Source: Marinobacter maroccanus (lineage in GTDB: Bacteria > Pseudomonadota > Gammaproteobacteria > Pseudomonadales > Oleiphilaceae). From it: DNA of 64,000 nucleotides. The stretch is from NCBI RefSeq assembly GCF_002933275.1, contig NZ_PSSX01000012.1, positions 1 through 64,000 on the forward strand, given 5' to 3'. The notes beneath the pieces are model-generated. The model made no database searches. It saw nothing but the letters and a program-made list of their open reading frames with translations, and was not told the origin of the DNA. Position 1 is the first letter of the stretch; every line of letters begins with the position of its first letter. Made by a program: the position numbers and the translations under genes. Positions 49,784-58,275 of the stretch are shown piece by piece.

Positions 49784-50623
49784 ATGTACGAAGCCCATTT
49801 CGGACTGCAGGAAGCACCGTTCGCACTGACGCCCAACACCCGTTATTTTCTGCGGGCGCCCAGCCATGGCGATGCGCTGGAACTGTTGTTGGTGGCATTG
49901 AAAGAGCGGGAGGGCTTTATCAAGATCTCCGGAGAGGTGGGCACAGGCAAAACCCTGTTGTGCCGGCTCTTGCTCAACGAACTCGAGCAGATTGCGCACA
50001 CCGCCTATATTCCGAACCCACACCTTACTCCGGATACCCTGTACGAAGCCGTGGCTGAAGAGCTGGGTGTCGATATGTCTGGCTGCGCCAATGCCCACCA
50101 GGTTCTCAAGGCCATCAATGAAAAGTTGATCGCCCATGCCATGGAGCAGAAGCCCGTTGTCCTGGTGATTGATGAGGCCCAGGCGATGCCGGAGGAGACT
50201 ATTGAGGCGCTACGCCTGCTGACGAACCTCGAGACCGAGCGTGTCCGGCTGCTGCAGGTGGTCCTGTTTGGCCAACCTGAGCTGGATGTGTTGCTCCGGA
50301 AGCAGAGCCTGCGCCAACTGAACCAGCGCATCACTTTCCATTATCGGCTTGCTCCGCTGGACCGCAACTCGGTGGCCCAGTATTTGCGCCACCGCCTGGC
50401 CCGGGCCGGCTATAACGGCGCAGATCTGTTTGCCCCGGCTGCCCTGCGCCTGATTACCCGGGCCTCCGGTGGTATCCCCAGGCTGGTTAATATTCTTGCC
50501 CATAAATCCATGCTGGCGGCATGGGGCAGGGGCGACCGTCTTATTGAGCGAGGCCATGCCCTGCAGGCTATCCGCGATACCGAGAGCGTGCGCTCGCCTG
50601 GCCTGATCGGGAGGTGGTTATGA
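49784..50623 (+). CDS. mshM: MSHA biogenesis ATPase MshM (ExeA-like)
   Basis: This 279-aa AAA ATPase of the ExeA family is thought to help the secretin assemble through the cell wall. It starts MYEAHFGLQEAPFALTPNT, typical of the family. It has Walker A GEVGTGKT (50-57) and Walker B VVLVIDEAQ (125-133), with sensor region LRLLTNLETE. Unlike ExeA it has no visible C-terminal membrane/peptidoglycan domain. ATG 49784 starts 1 nt after the mshL stop; its stop overlaps mshN. Confidence 0.9.
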   Translation: MYEAHFGLQEAPFALTPNTRYFLRAPSHGDALELLLVALKEREGFIKISGEVGTGKTLLCRLLLNELEQIAHTAYIPNPHLTPDTLYEAVAEELGVDMSGCANAHQVLKAINEKLIAHAMEQKPVVLVIDEAQAMPEETIEALRLLTNLETERVRLLQVVLFGQPELDVLLRKQSLRQLNQRITFHYRLAPLDRNSVAQYLRHRLARAGYNGADLFAPAALRLITRASGGIPRLVNILAHKSMLAAWGRGDRLIERGHALQAIRDTESVRSPGLIGRWL

Positions 50624-51771
50624 GCCTCCTGAACGATGCCCTGCGTGCCGCAGAACAGCGACAGAATCGGCCGGAAGTGGCTGTGGCCTATGCAGGGCAT
50701 TCGCAGCCAGCGGGGCACCGTCGCTATGGATTATGGGTACTGGTACTGCTGGCGGCAGTCTTGATTGGCGCCTCAGTGTTCTGGTTCATGACTCGGGACA
50801 GTGGTGAAGCAATGTCGACCCAGGTAAACACCAGGCCCGCGTCTGAAACCGTTTCAGAGTCGAACGCTAGTGGGAATGCCGGGAGCGGGAACACCCCGGT
50901 TGATTCGCAATCGGCGGACGTCAGGCAAGTTGTCGCGGAGCCAGTGGCTTCCCCGGTTGGGAATGAGCCGGTCAGCGAACCGCCACCAGTCCCTGAGCCC
51001 GACGCGGCCGCCCCGCCCGAACCAAAAGCACAGGAAGTGACCCAGAAAGTGACCAAGCTGCGTGAGCCGGAACCAAGGCCCGAACCAGTGATAGTCGAGG
51101 CCGCCGAGCAAGAAACCGCCGCCAGTAAGCCGGTGGTCGCAGAGAACAAGCCAGCCCAGGAAGCCGAGGCGCCAACGCCGACGGTGAAGCAGGTTCGAGA
51201 GACGCCGGAAGCTATTGACCGACGAGTCAGCCGGGATTTGTCGTCATTACTCCGAAGCGGTGAAACCCGAGAAGCCGAACAGAGGTTGCAGGAACTGGCA
51301 GCCACCCAGGCTGCGATAGCCAGCCGGGAAGTCTTCGCCCGTCAGATGCTGGTGCAGGGAATGCCGGACCGGGCATTGGCGTGGCTTCCGGTATCGGTGA
51401 CGGACAGCGATGCGGGGCTGCGCCTGCTCAGAGCCAGGGCGCTTCACGCCAAGGGCGGGCTGTCGGAAGCACTCGCCACCCTTGAGAACAATGTGCCGGC
51501 TGTAAACCAGAACGCCGAGTATCGGGTAACCCTGGCGACTCTGCTGCAGCAGGCGGGCCGCAATACCGACGCGGCCAGGCACTGGTCCGCCCTGATTGCA
51601 CAGGACGACAGCCGCGCTGCTTGGTGGGTGGGCCTGGCGATTGCTCTGGAGACGGGGGGCGAGATCAACAGTGCGGTCCGGGCCTACAGCCAGGCTGCCC
51701 AGCTACCCGGGCTTTCGCCGTCCCTGGCGGATTATGTTCGTGAACGACTGAAAGCTTTGCAGGCGGGATGA
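50620..51771 (+). CDS. mshN: MSHA biogenesis protein MshN (TPR protein)
   Basis: This 383-aa inner-membrane protein begins MSLLNDALRAAEQRQ, the usual MshN start. A membrane segment (37-56), a long Pro/Glu/Ala-rich periplasmic linker (about 60-200) and a C-terminal TPR region (about 205-383) follow. The proline-rich part could span the periplasm in the way TonB-like or ExeB proteins do and act with MshM. ATG 50620 is chosen because GGGAGG precedes it and it overlaps the mshM stop. Confidence 0.85.
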   Translation: MSLLNDALRAAEQRQNRPEVAVAYAGHSQPAGHRRYGLWVLVLLAAVLIGASVFWFMTRDSGEAMSTQVNTRPASETVSESNASGNAGSGNTPVDSQSADVRQVVAEPVASPVGNEPVSEPPPVPEPDAAAPPEPKAQEVTQKVTKLREPEPRPEPVIVEAAEQETAASKPVVAENKPAQEAEAPTPTVKQVRETPEAIDRRVSRDLSSLLRSGETREAEQRLQELAATQAAIASREVFARQMLVQGMPDRALAWLPVSVTDSDAGLRLLRARALHAKGGLSEALATLENNVPAVNQNAEYRVTLATLLQQAGRNTDAARHWSALIAQDDSRAAWWVGLAIALETGGEINSAVRAYSQAAQLPGLSPSLADYVRERLKALQAG

Positions 51772-53540
51772 TGACGACAGAGCCGAAAAAGAAAGTCCGG
51801 TTAGGCGACCTGCTTGTTCAGAATGATGTCATTACTGAGCAACAGTTGATGACCGCCCTGCGCGAGCAGAAAAGCACGGGCCGCAAGCTTGGTCGGACAC
51901 TGACCGATCTTGGCTACGTGGACGAGGACAGTCTGCTCAATATCCTGTCCCGCCAGCTGGATGTGCCCTTTGTGCAGTTGCGCCACTACCAGTTCAACAA
52001 CGAGCTGGTGAAAAAACTCCCGGAAGCCATGGCCCGTCGGTTCCGCAGCATCGTGCTGGCGGAGCATGGCGGCGAATTGCTGGTGGGCATGGCCGACCCT
52101 CTCGACATCTTTGCCTACGATGAGCTGGTCCGCATTCTCAAGCAGCCCATCAAACAGGCGGTGGTGCGGGAAAGCGAGCTGCTGAGCACCCTGGATCTGG
52201 TATACCGGCGGACCGATGAGATCGCGTCGTTGGCGGAAGAGCTGGAAGACGAACTGGGCGACGATGCCTTCGACCTGGCGGATCTGTCCGCCGAATCCGA
52301 AAGCGCTGAGGCGCCGGTGGTCAAGCTGCTGCAAACACTGTTCGAGGACGCCGTCCAGGCCCGCAGTTCGGACATTCACATCGAGCCGGACGAGACGGTC
52401 GTCCGCATCCGGCAGCGGGTGGATGGCGTGCTCCAGGAACAGGTGATGAAGGAGAAGCGGGTCAATGCCGCGCTGGTCCTGCGCCTGAAGCTGATGGCCG
52501 GCCTGAATATCTCCGAGAAGCGAATGCCCCAGGACGGGCGCTTCAATGTTCGGGTTAAGGGCCGCAGTATCGATGTGCGGGTGTCCACCATGCCGGTTCA
52601 ATACGGCGAATCGGTGGTCATGCGTCTGCTGGACCAGAGCCAGGGTATGCTGAACCTCGACGGCACCGGGATGCCGGCCCAGTTGCTGGAACGGTTCCGC
52701 CGGATGATCAAAAAGCCCCACGGCATGATCCTGGTGACCGGCCCCACGGGTAGCGGTAAAACCACCACGCTCTATGGTGCCTTGACGGAACTGAATCGCC
52801 CTGAAGTGAAGATCATCACCGCCGAGGACCCGGTGGAATACCGTCTGCCCCGGATTACCCAGGTACAGGTGAACCCGAAAATCGGTCTGGAGTTTGCCAA
52901 TGTACTTCGGGCTGCCCTGCGACAGGACCCGGACGTGATCCTGGTGGGCGAAATGCGGGACCGCGAGACCGTGGAAATTGGCCTGCGAGCGGCCATGACC
53001 GGCCACCTGGTGCTCTCCACCCTTCACACCAACGACTCCATAAGCAGTGCGATGCGGCTGATTGATATGGGCGCGGAACCGTTCCTGGTGGCCAGCTCCC
53101 TTCTCGGCGTTGTTGCCCAGCGTTTGGTAAGGCGCGTCTGTGATAACTGCGCCGAGGCCTACGAGCCCACGGAGCAGGAGCTGGTCTGGCTGCGCAGCTT
53201 TGATCTGGATCCCCTGGATATGGAAGCCGGGTTCGTGCATGGCCGTGGCTGCTACCAGTGCAGCAACACCGGCTACAAGGGCCGGATTGGCGTCTACGAA
53301 ATGCTGGAAATGAACGAGGCCATGCTGGATGCCCTGCGCCGTCAGGATGTCTCGGAGTTCACCAAAGCGGCCCGTCTGAGCCCCCTGTATCGGCCGCTGG
53401 GTCAGTGCGCCATGGATTTTGCGTTACAGGGCACCACCACGCTGGAAGAAGTGGCGAGGGTGGCAGCTACCTCAGAAGGCGAATTCTCCCCAGACGATGA
53501 GATCCCCATGCCAGATGAACCTGTTGGGGGAGGTGCCTGA
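51768..53540 (+). CDS. mshE: MSHA pilus extension ATPase MshE with MshEN c-di-GMP-type domain
   Basis: MshE powers pilus assembly. The 590-aa protein has an N-terminal MshEN region with two 24-residue motifs (11-34 and 40-63) separated by exactly five residues, the arrangement known to bind cyclic di-GMP in Vibrio MshE. The first motif has Asp20 where Gly is usual; the second keeps Gly49. The ATPase domain has Walker A GPTGSGKT (325-332), Walker B ILVGEMRDRET (391-401) and the His box TGHLVLSTLHTNDS (411-424). A CxxC zinc site (CDNCAEAY, CYQCSNTG) lies near the C-terminus. It overlaps both neighbours. Confidence 0.95.
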   Translation: MMTTEPKKKVRLGDLLVQNDVITEQQLMTALREQKSTGRKLGRTLTDLGYVDEDSLLNILSRQLDVPFVQLRHYQFNNELVKKLPEAMARRFRSIVLAEHGGELLVGMADPLDIFAYDELVRILKQPIKQAVVRESELLSTLDLVYRRTDEIASLAEELEDELGDDAFDLADLSAESESAEAPVVKLLQTLFEDAVQARSSDIHIEPDETVVRIRQRVDGVLQEQVMKEKRVNAALVLRLKLMAGLNISEKRMPQDGRFNVRVKGRSIDVRVSTMPVQYGESVVMRLLDQSQGMLNLDGTGMPAQLLERFRRMIKKPHGMILVTGPTGSGKTTTLYGALTELNRPEVKIITAEDPVEYRLPRITQVQVNPKIGLEFANVLRAALRQDPDVILVGEMRDRETVEIGLRAAMTGHLVLSTLHTNDSISSAMRLIDMGAEPFLVASSLLGVVAQRLVRRVCDNCAEAYEPTEQELVWLRSFDLDPLDMEAGFVHGRGCYQCSNTGYKGRIGVYEMLEMNEAMLDALRRQDVSEFTKAARLSPLYRPLGQCAMDFALQGTTTLEEVARVAATSEGEFSPDDEIPMPDEPVGGGA

Positions 53541-54769
53541 TGCAGTTCAGCTACCGGGGCAAGGATGGTCGTGGCAGTGTCCAGCAGGGCTTGCTGGGCG
53601 CACCGAATGCCGATGCCGCGGCCACTGAACTGATGCGCCGGGGTATTACCCCGCTTGCCATCCGGGAGGTGCAGGAAACGGAATCGGTCATTGATCGATT
53701 GAATCGCCTGCCGATCTTCCGCAAGAAGGTCACCCTCGATGAGCTGATTGTTTTCTGCCGCCAGATGCATGCGCTGACCAAGGCCGGCATCCCCCTGATC
53801 CGAACCATGCGCGGCCTGGCGGAAACCACCCGCTCACCGGTTCTGGCGGAAGTGCTGGAAGATGTGACCACCCGGCTTGAGGGCGGCACCACCATGGCGA
53901 CGGCCATGCAGGCACATCCCAAGGTCTTCTCCGAGCTGTTCATCGCCATGATCCATGTGGGTGAGAACACCGGGATGCTGGACGACGCCTTCCGGCGCCT
54001 GTCAGAAATCCTGGAGCTGGAGCGGGATACCAAGCGGCGTCTCAAACAGGCCATGCGTTACCCGACCTTCGTCATCATTGCCCTGTTATCGGCCCTGATG
54101 GTCGTGAATTTTCTGGTTATCCCGAAATTCGCGTCAGTGTTTAACAAGCTGGGGGCCGACCTGCCGTTCCTGACCCAGGTATTGGTTGGCACCTCCAATT
54201 TCCTCCTGGCCTACTGGTACGTGATGCTGTTTGCGGTCGCCGCTGGTGGGCTGTTGCTGCGGCAGTGGAAACAGACTGAACAGGGCCGGCTGACCTGGGA
54301 CCGATACAAACTCAGGTTGCCGATTATCGGACCGCTGCTGGAATTGATCACGCTCAGTCGGTTTGCGAGGAATTTCGCTACCATGTTGTCCGCCGGCATG
54401 CCCGTAACGACCGCGTTAACCGTGGTGGCTGACACAACGGATAACGCCTGGATCTCGACTCATATTAAAGATATGCGGGCCGGCATTGAGCGGGGCGAGA
54501 GCCTGCTCAGAACAGCCAGACATAGTGAGATGTTCACCCCGCTGATTCTGCAGATGATTGCCGTGGGCGAGGAAACCGGTTCCGTGGACGACATGCTCAA
54601 CAACGTGGCGGATTTTTACGATGAGGATGTGGATTACGGCCTCAAAAGGTTGGCGGAGTCGATTGAACCGATACTGATTGTGGCCATGGGCATCCTGGTA
54701 TTGATTCTGGCACTGGGCGTGTTCCTCCCGATCTGGGACCTGGGGGCCGCCGCCATGGGGCGGGGCTGA
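53540..54769 (+). CDS. mshG: MSHA inner-membrane platform protein MshG (PilC/GspF-like)
   Basis: MshG is the polytopic membrane protein on which the extension ATPase acts to push pilins into the fibre. The 409-aa protein has two GspF-type cytoplasmic domains (about 70-195 and 275-395), starting MQFSYRGKDGRGSVQQGLLG. Both contain the family pattern 'G.....A.......ELF..MI..GE.TG' (LFIAMIHVGENTGMLDDA and LILQMIAVGEETGSVDDML). Three membrane segments lie near 170, 220 and 380. The start shares a base with the mshE stop. Confidence 0.94.
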   Translation: MQFSYRGKDGRGSVQQGLLGAPNADAAATELMRRGITPLAIREVQETESVIDRLNRLPIFRKKVTLDELIVFCRQMHALTKAGIPLIRTMRGLAETTRSPVLAEVLEDVTTRLEGGTTMATAMQAHPKVFSELFIAMIHVGENTGMLDDAFRRLSEILELERDTKRRLKQAMRYPTFVIIALLSALMVVNFLVIPKFASVFNKLGADLPFLTQVLVGTSNFLLAYWYVMLFAVAAGGLLLRQWKQTEQGRLTWDRYKLRLPIIGPLLELITLSRFARNFATMLSAGMPVTTALTVVADTTDNAWISTHIKDMRAGIERGESLLRTARHSEMFTPLILQMIAVGEETGSVDDMLNNVADFYDEDVDYGLKRLAESIEPILIVAMGILVLILALGVFLPIWDLGAAAMGRG

Positions 54770-55351
54770 GTGCCAGCGGCAAGGTTGTCGGACGTCAGCG
54801 GGTTCGCGCTTTCCCGCAAGTTTCGTCTGGCGGTAGCGGTGATCGCGCTGGCTGTTCTGTTGTGGTTCCTGCTCGGTGTACTGGAACGGGAAACCCGAAA
54901 TGCCGAAGAGCGGGCCGCAAATATGGTGATAAGCCAACTGAGATCGGCCCTGGTGATCAAGGGCGCTGAGGTGATGCTGAGCCGTGACGGCCGTCTTGCT
55001 GAGCACCGGGGCATCAACCCGTTTGAGCTGGTGGAACACCAGTGGGGCAATTACGCAGGGCGATGCCAGCCCGAACAACTGGCTCCAGCAACCTGGTGTT
55101 TCCGGGTTGGCGAACAAAAAGAAACAGAAAACGGGCCCAAAGGCTGGTTAATTTATAACCCAGGGCAGCCGATAACCATAGACAGTCGGCAAACCAATGA
55201 AGAGCAGCCTCTGGCCTGGGCAGTGACAACGGAATTTGCAGACCGCAACGGGAATGGTGCGCGGGAGCAGGAAGAACGGCTGACGGGGTTAAAACTGGCC
55301 CCGGTGTCGTTGACAGAAGAAGCAGCGCAAACGCAGGATGCGCAACGCTGA
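54770..55351 (+). CDS. mshF: MSHA biogenesis protein MshF
   Basis: This 193-aa protein starts at GTG 54770, directly after the mshG stop. It has one membrane segment (about 19-38) and a periplasmic part with two cysteines in the middle (GRCQPEQLAPATWCFRVG) that may pair. It resembles MshF by position and layout: a bitopic protein between mshG and the pilin genes. Its exact role in pilus assembly is not known. 36 nt separate it from the first pilin gene, with no promoter visible. Confidence 0.75.
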   Translation: MPAARLSDVSGFALSRKFRLAVAVIALAVLLWFLLGVLERETRNAEERAANMVISQLRSALVIKGAEVMLSRDGRLAEHRGINPFELVEHQWGNYAGRCQPEQLAPATWCFRVGEQKETENGPKGWLIYNPGQPITIDSRQTNEEQPLAWAVTTEFADRNGNGAREQEERLTGLKLAPVSLTEEAAQTQDAQR

Positions 55352-55387
55352 CCAGACGGATGAAGAAACCGTAAAGAGGCCAATGCT

Positions 55388-55900
55388 ATGAAGCGGGATA
55401 CGAGAACGAAAAAACAGCAGGGTTTCACCCTCATTGAGCTGGTGGTTGTCATTGCCATACTTGCGATTTTAGCAGCGTTTGCATTGCCACGATTTGCTCA
55501 GCTTTCCGAGCAGGCGCATCAGTCCAGTATTCGGGCAACTGCGGGGGCTCTGGCAGCGGGTGTGGCCCTGGCAAAAACCCAGTGGGTATCCAACGGCTTC
55601 ACCGCGGCGGAAACGAATGTGGTGGGCTTTGGTAACGACAATGTGGATGTCAGTGATGATGGCTGGCCAACATCCGTTGATTCAGATGACACAACAACTG
55701 CCATGAACGCGACCAAGTGTCAGGAAGTCTGGCTGGGCGTGTTGCAGTCAAATGCACCGACTGTGGGTACCGCTGGCACGCCCGAATATCTGATTACCAT
55801 CGATAACGGTGATTGTGTGTTCACCTATCAGGCAGACAATCAGGGCAGCAGCATCGAGTATGACGCGGATACTGGCGAAATAAACACAACGATTAACTAA
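55388..55900 (+). CDS. mshB: MSHA minor pilin MshB
   Basis: This 170-aa type IV prepilin has a short leader ending KKQQG, cleaved before FTLIELVVVIAILAILAAF, with the invariant Glu5 of the mature chain. Two cysteines (TKCQEVW and GDCVFTY) can close a C-terminal D-loop. The sequence resembles MshB, a minor pilin encoded just before MshA. Leader cleavage and N-methylation by PilD are expected; no pilD is present in this window. Confidence 0.82.
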   Translation: MKRDTRTKKQQGFTLIELVVVIAILAILAAFALPRFAQLSEQAHQSSIRATAGALAAGVALAKTQWVSNGFTAAETNVVGFGNDNVDVSDDGWPTSVDSDDTTTAMNATKCQEVWLGVLQSNAPTVGTAGTPEYLITIDNGDCVFTYQADNQGSSIEYDADTGEINTTIN

Positions 55901-55941
55901 TCAATCTGAAAGCCAACTGGCGACAAAAACGGAGTAGTACT

Positions 55942-56403
55942 ATGAAAGCGATGACAGCCATTGCAGCAAGAAAAGAGAAAGGTTTCACCCTGATCGAACT
56001 GGTTATGGTGATTGTGATTCTGGGGATTCTGGCGGCGTTTGCTTTGCCGAGGTTTGCGGACTTGGGAGGGAATGCACGCTATTCAAGTATTCAAGGCGCG
56101 TTGGGTGCAGTTAGGTCTGCAAGCTCAATTGCCTACTCCAAGGGGCTCGCAAGTAACGTTCAGAATGGGGATATCACGCTGGAAGGCGAAACAATTACAC
56201 TACTTAACGGTTATCCTAACGCCAGTAGCATCGTTGAAGCTGCCCAATTAAGCGAGGAGTTTAATATAACGCCTGATCCGATCGTCGATGATGCCGCAGT
56301 GACGATTACTGTCGGCACGTGTTCGTTTTCTTACACCCCTGCAGCAGCTGACGGCGCACCGACTATCAGTGGTATAGCTGGTGTAACAGACGGAAGTTGC
56401 TAA
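55942..56403 (+). CDS. mshA: MSHA major pilin MshA
   Basis: This is the likely main pilus subunit, 153 aa. The leader ends KEKG and the mature protein starts FTLIELVMVIVILGILAAF with Glu5. Two cysteines (VGTCSFSY, and Cys153 as the last residue) define a D-loop. The exposed half of the gene has more A and T than its neighbours, as often seen in variable pilins. GGAG precedes ATG 55942. A REP-like element directly after it may stabilise the upstream mRNA, which would favour high expression of this subunit. Confidence 0.85.
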   Translation: MKAMTAIAARKEKGFTLIELVMVIVILGILAAFALPRFADLGGNARYSSIQGALGAVRSASSIAYSKGLASNVQNGDITLEGETITLLNGYPNASSIVEAAQLSEEFNITPDPIVDDAAVTITVGTCSFSYTPAAADGAPTISGIAGVTDGSC

Positions 56404-56421
56404 GGCATAAAGGTGCAGTAG

Positions 56422-56506
56422 TGTAGGTCGGATTAGCGAAGCGTAATCCGACAAAGATAACCATGTTGTAAATGCGTCGGGTTACGCTCAGCTAACCCGA
56501 CCTACA
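56422..56506. repeat. REP-like palindromic element between mshA and mshC
   Basis: Outer arms GTAGGTCGG-ATTAGC and GCTAACCCGACCTAC match with one mismatch. Each half also folds by itself: CGGATTA-GCGAAGCG-TAATCCG (56429-56450) and CGGGTTA-CGCTCAGC-TAACCCG (56478-56499). This two-hairpin design, with GTAGGTCGG...TAATCCGAC wording, is typical of widespread gammaproteobacterial REP/BIME elements. It lies in the only large gap of the pilin genes. Confidence 0.85.
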
Positions 56507-56528
56507 TTTCGGAAAGTTTGGAGGGGGC

Positions 56529-56981
56529 ATGAGGATTAATAACGCCCCGAGAGACTCGGGTTTTACCCTCGTTGAGCTAGTAATGGTCATCACCCTGATC
56601 GGAGTCCTTTCAGCTCTGGGCATTGGCCTGTTCGCCAGCCGCTCTGCCTTCTCCCCTCTGCTGGCAATCCAGCAACTTGCCTCCGTCACGCTGCTTGCCC
56701 AACAGGCAGCGCTGGCGGGGAATGAGGCCGGTTCACTCTCGGTAACCCAGGGCGCCGATGATTTTGTGTTCACAGTGGGGCCGGGTACGCCTTCAGAACG
56801 TGAGTTCCGAATGAGCCGGAATGGCACCGGACTTTCGGTTTCCGGTGCATCTTTCCCTATTAGTTTTAATGATCTGGGGCGCCCTGATACATCAGGCGAT
56901 GTCCTTTTTACTTTTTCTGGCGACAGCACCTTTACCGTATGCCTGAGTTCCCTTGGCGCGGTTTATGGAGGTGGCTGTTGA
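56529..56981 (+). CDS. mshC: MSHA minor pilin MshC
   Basis: This 150-aa prepilin has leader RINNAPRDSG cleaved before FTLVELVMVITLIGVLSAL, with Glu5 present. Two cysteines close to the end (TVCLSS and the final Cys150) can form a disulfide. It has the size and shape of minor pilins that start or cap the fibre. GGAGGGG precedes ATG 56529. It overlaps mshD by 4 nt if mshD starts at TTG 56978. Confidence 0.82.
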   Translation: MRINNAPRDSGFTLVELVMVITLIGVLSALGIGLFASRSAFSPLLAIQQLASVTLLAQQAALAGNEAGSLSVTQGADDFVFTVGPGTPSEREFRMSRNGTGLSVSGASFPISFNDLGRPDTSGDVLFTFSGDSTFTVCLSSLGAVYGGGC

Positions 56982-57493
56982 GGCTGCGCGGTGGTCATGG
57001 TCAGCATGGAGCAACCCTCGTGGAGCTGATAATGACGATTGTCATTATCAGTGTTGCCATTGCCGGCGTTGTCGGCGCGTTCTCCCTCATTGCCGGGCGC
57101 AGTGCCGATCCGCTTAACCAGACCCGGGCTGTGGCACTGGCTCAGCTTTACATGGACGAGATCCTGGCCCGGCGTTTTGCGGAGGCCTCTCCCAATGGCG
57201 GCGGAGCTGTCACCTCGGTAGAAGCAGGCTGCGGTTCAGTGGGCCCGGAAGGCGCAGAATCCCGGGCAACCTTCGACGATGTGGATGATTACAACAATCT
57301 GCAGGATAGCCCGCCTGAGAATGGCGAGGCGCAGCAACTCGCTGGCTACAGCGCATTCGAGGTCGCCATTACGGTGAGTTGTGCTGGCGGAGATGTGGGC
57401 CTGAGCGGTTTTGAGGCCAAACGAATAGACATCACCATCACCGACCCCTCTGGGCAGGACTATGTGTTCAGCGCTTATCGGGGTAACTTCTGA
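56978..57493 (+). CDS. mshD: MSHA minor pilin MshD
   Basis: This prepilin is 171 aa from TTG 56978. I prefer this start because GGAGG (56967-56971) is well placed, TTGA overlaps the mshC stop, and the leader is then a normal 11 residues (MRLRGGHGQHG). An ATG at 56939 would give an unusually long leader with two Trp-rich turns. The mature start is ATLVELIMTIVIISVAIAG, with Ala instead of Phe at position 1 and Glu5 present. The later part holds two cysteines (EAGCGSVG and VSCAGG). Confidence 0.78.
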   Translation: MRLRGGHGQHGATLVELIMTIVIISVAIAGVVGAFSLIAGRSADPLNQTRAVALAQLYMDEILARRFAEASPNGGGAVTSVEAGCGSVGPEGAESRATFDDVDDYNNLQDSPPENGEAQQLAGYSAFEVAITVSCAGGDVGLSGFEAKRIDITITDPSGQDYVFSAYRGNF

Positions 57494-58275
57494 TGAGTCG
57501 CTCCGCCGGTTTTACGCTCATTGAACTGGTGATGGTGATCGTGCTTCTGGCCATCGTCGCAACCATCTCAGTCCAGTTCGTTGCGCTTTCAACCCGGGGG
57601 GCGCTGGATGTCAGTAGCCGCCAGCAGAGAGCGCTGCAAAGTGTGGTGATTAGTGAGCAGATTTCCCGGGAGGTTCGAGAAGCTTTTCCCTTGTCTGTCC
57701 GCTCCAATGGCCCATGTATCGAGTGGCTGCCGATTGTCGCAGCAACCCGCTACGATCAGCTGACGACTGGCCCGGATTTTGATGAAGTAACGATTTCACC
57801 CTTTGGAAGAATGATTAATGGTGGCTTGAGAACGATTGTGTACGGTTATGGATCGGGCCAGTCTGCGCTCTACGACAATGCGAATCCCGGGCCGGTCTCA
57901 CCGCCCATCGATCCGGTTTCAGCCGGGGATACTGCCCTTGGTTTCTCAGCGAGCCATCGATTCAGAGAGCGCTCGCCAGAGAAGCGCATCTTCGTGGTGG
58001 GTGATCGGGTCAGCATCTGCCAGAACACCGATCGCCTGTACCGGTTCAGTGGCTATTCCCATGGTAGCGGTCAGCCAGACCAGACAACCCTGATGGCATC
58101 AGGAACCGGTGCCGTGCTTGGTGCCAACGTCGAACCGGGCTCGGTAGAGTTCAGGGTTACACCGGCGTCTTTGCAGCGGGCAGCGGTGGTCAGTTTTGCC
58201 TTTCAGCTGGTGGATCCGCAAAGTGGCGAAACAACGCTTGTCAGTCAGGAGGTACAGGTAAGAAATGTCCCTTAA
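57493..58275 (+). CDS. mshO: MSHA minor pilin MshO
   Basis: This large prepilin-like protein of 260 aa has leader MSRSAG cleaved before FTLIELVMVIVLLAIVATI, with Glu5. The big C-terminal domain suggests a GspJ/PilW-like minor pilin at the fibre tip. It shares a base with the mshD stop (TGATG) and overlaps mshP by 11 nt, so the whole set of minor pilins is translationally coupled. Confidence 0.82.
   Translation: MSRSAGFTLIELVMVIVLLAIVATISVQFVALSTRGALDVSSRQQRALQSVVISEQISREVREAFPLSVRSNGPCIEWLPIVAATRYDQLTTGPDFDEVTISPFGRMINGGLRTIVYGYGSGQSALYDNANPGPVSPPIDPVSAGDTALGFSASHRFRERSPEKRIFVVGDRVSICQNTDRLYRFSGYSHGSGQPDQTTLMASGTGAVLGANVEPGSVEFRVTPASLQRAAVVSFAFQLVDPQSGETTLVSQEVQVRNVP

Noticed and set aside
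56939..56977. ATG 56939 as the mshD start
   Set aside because: It gives an over-long leader inside mshC. TTG 56978 has a better ribosome site and a normal leader.
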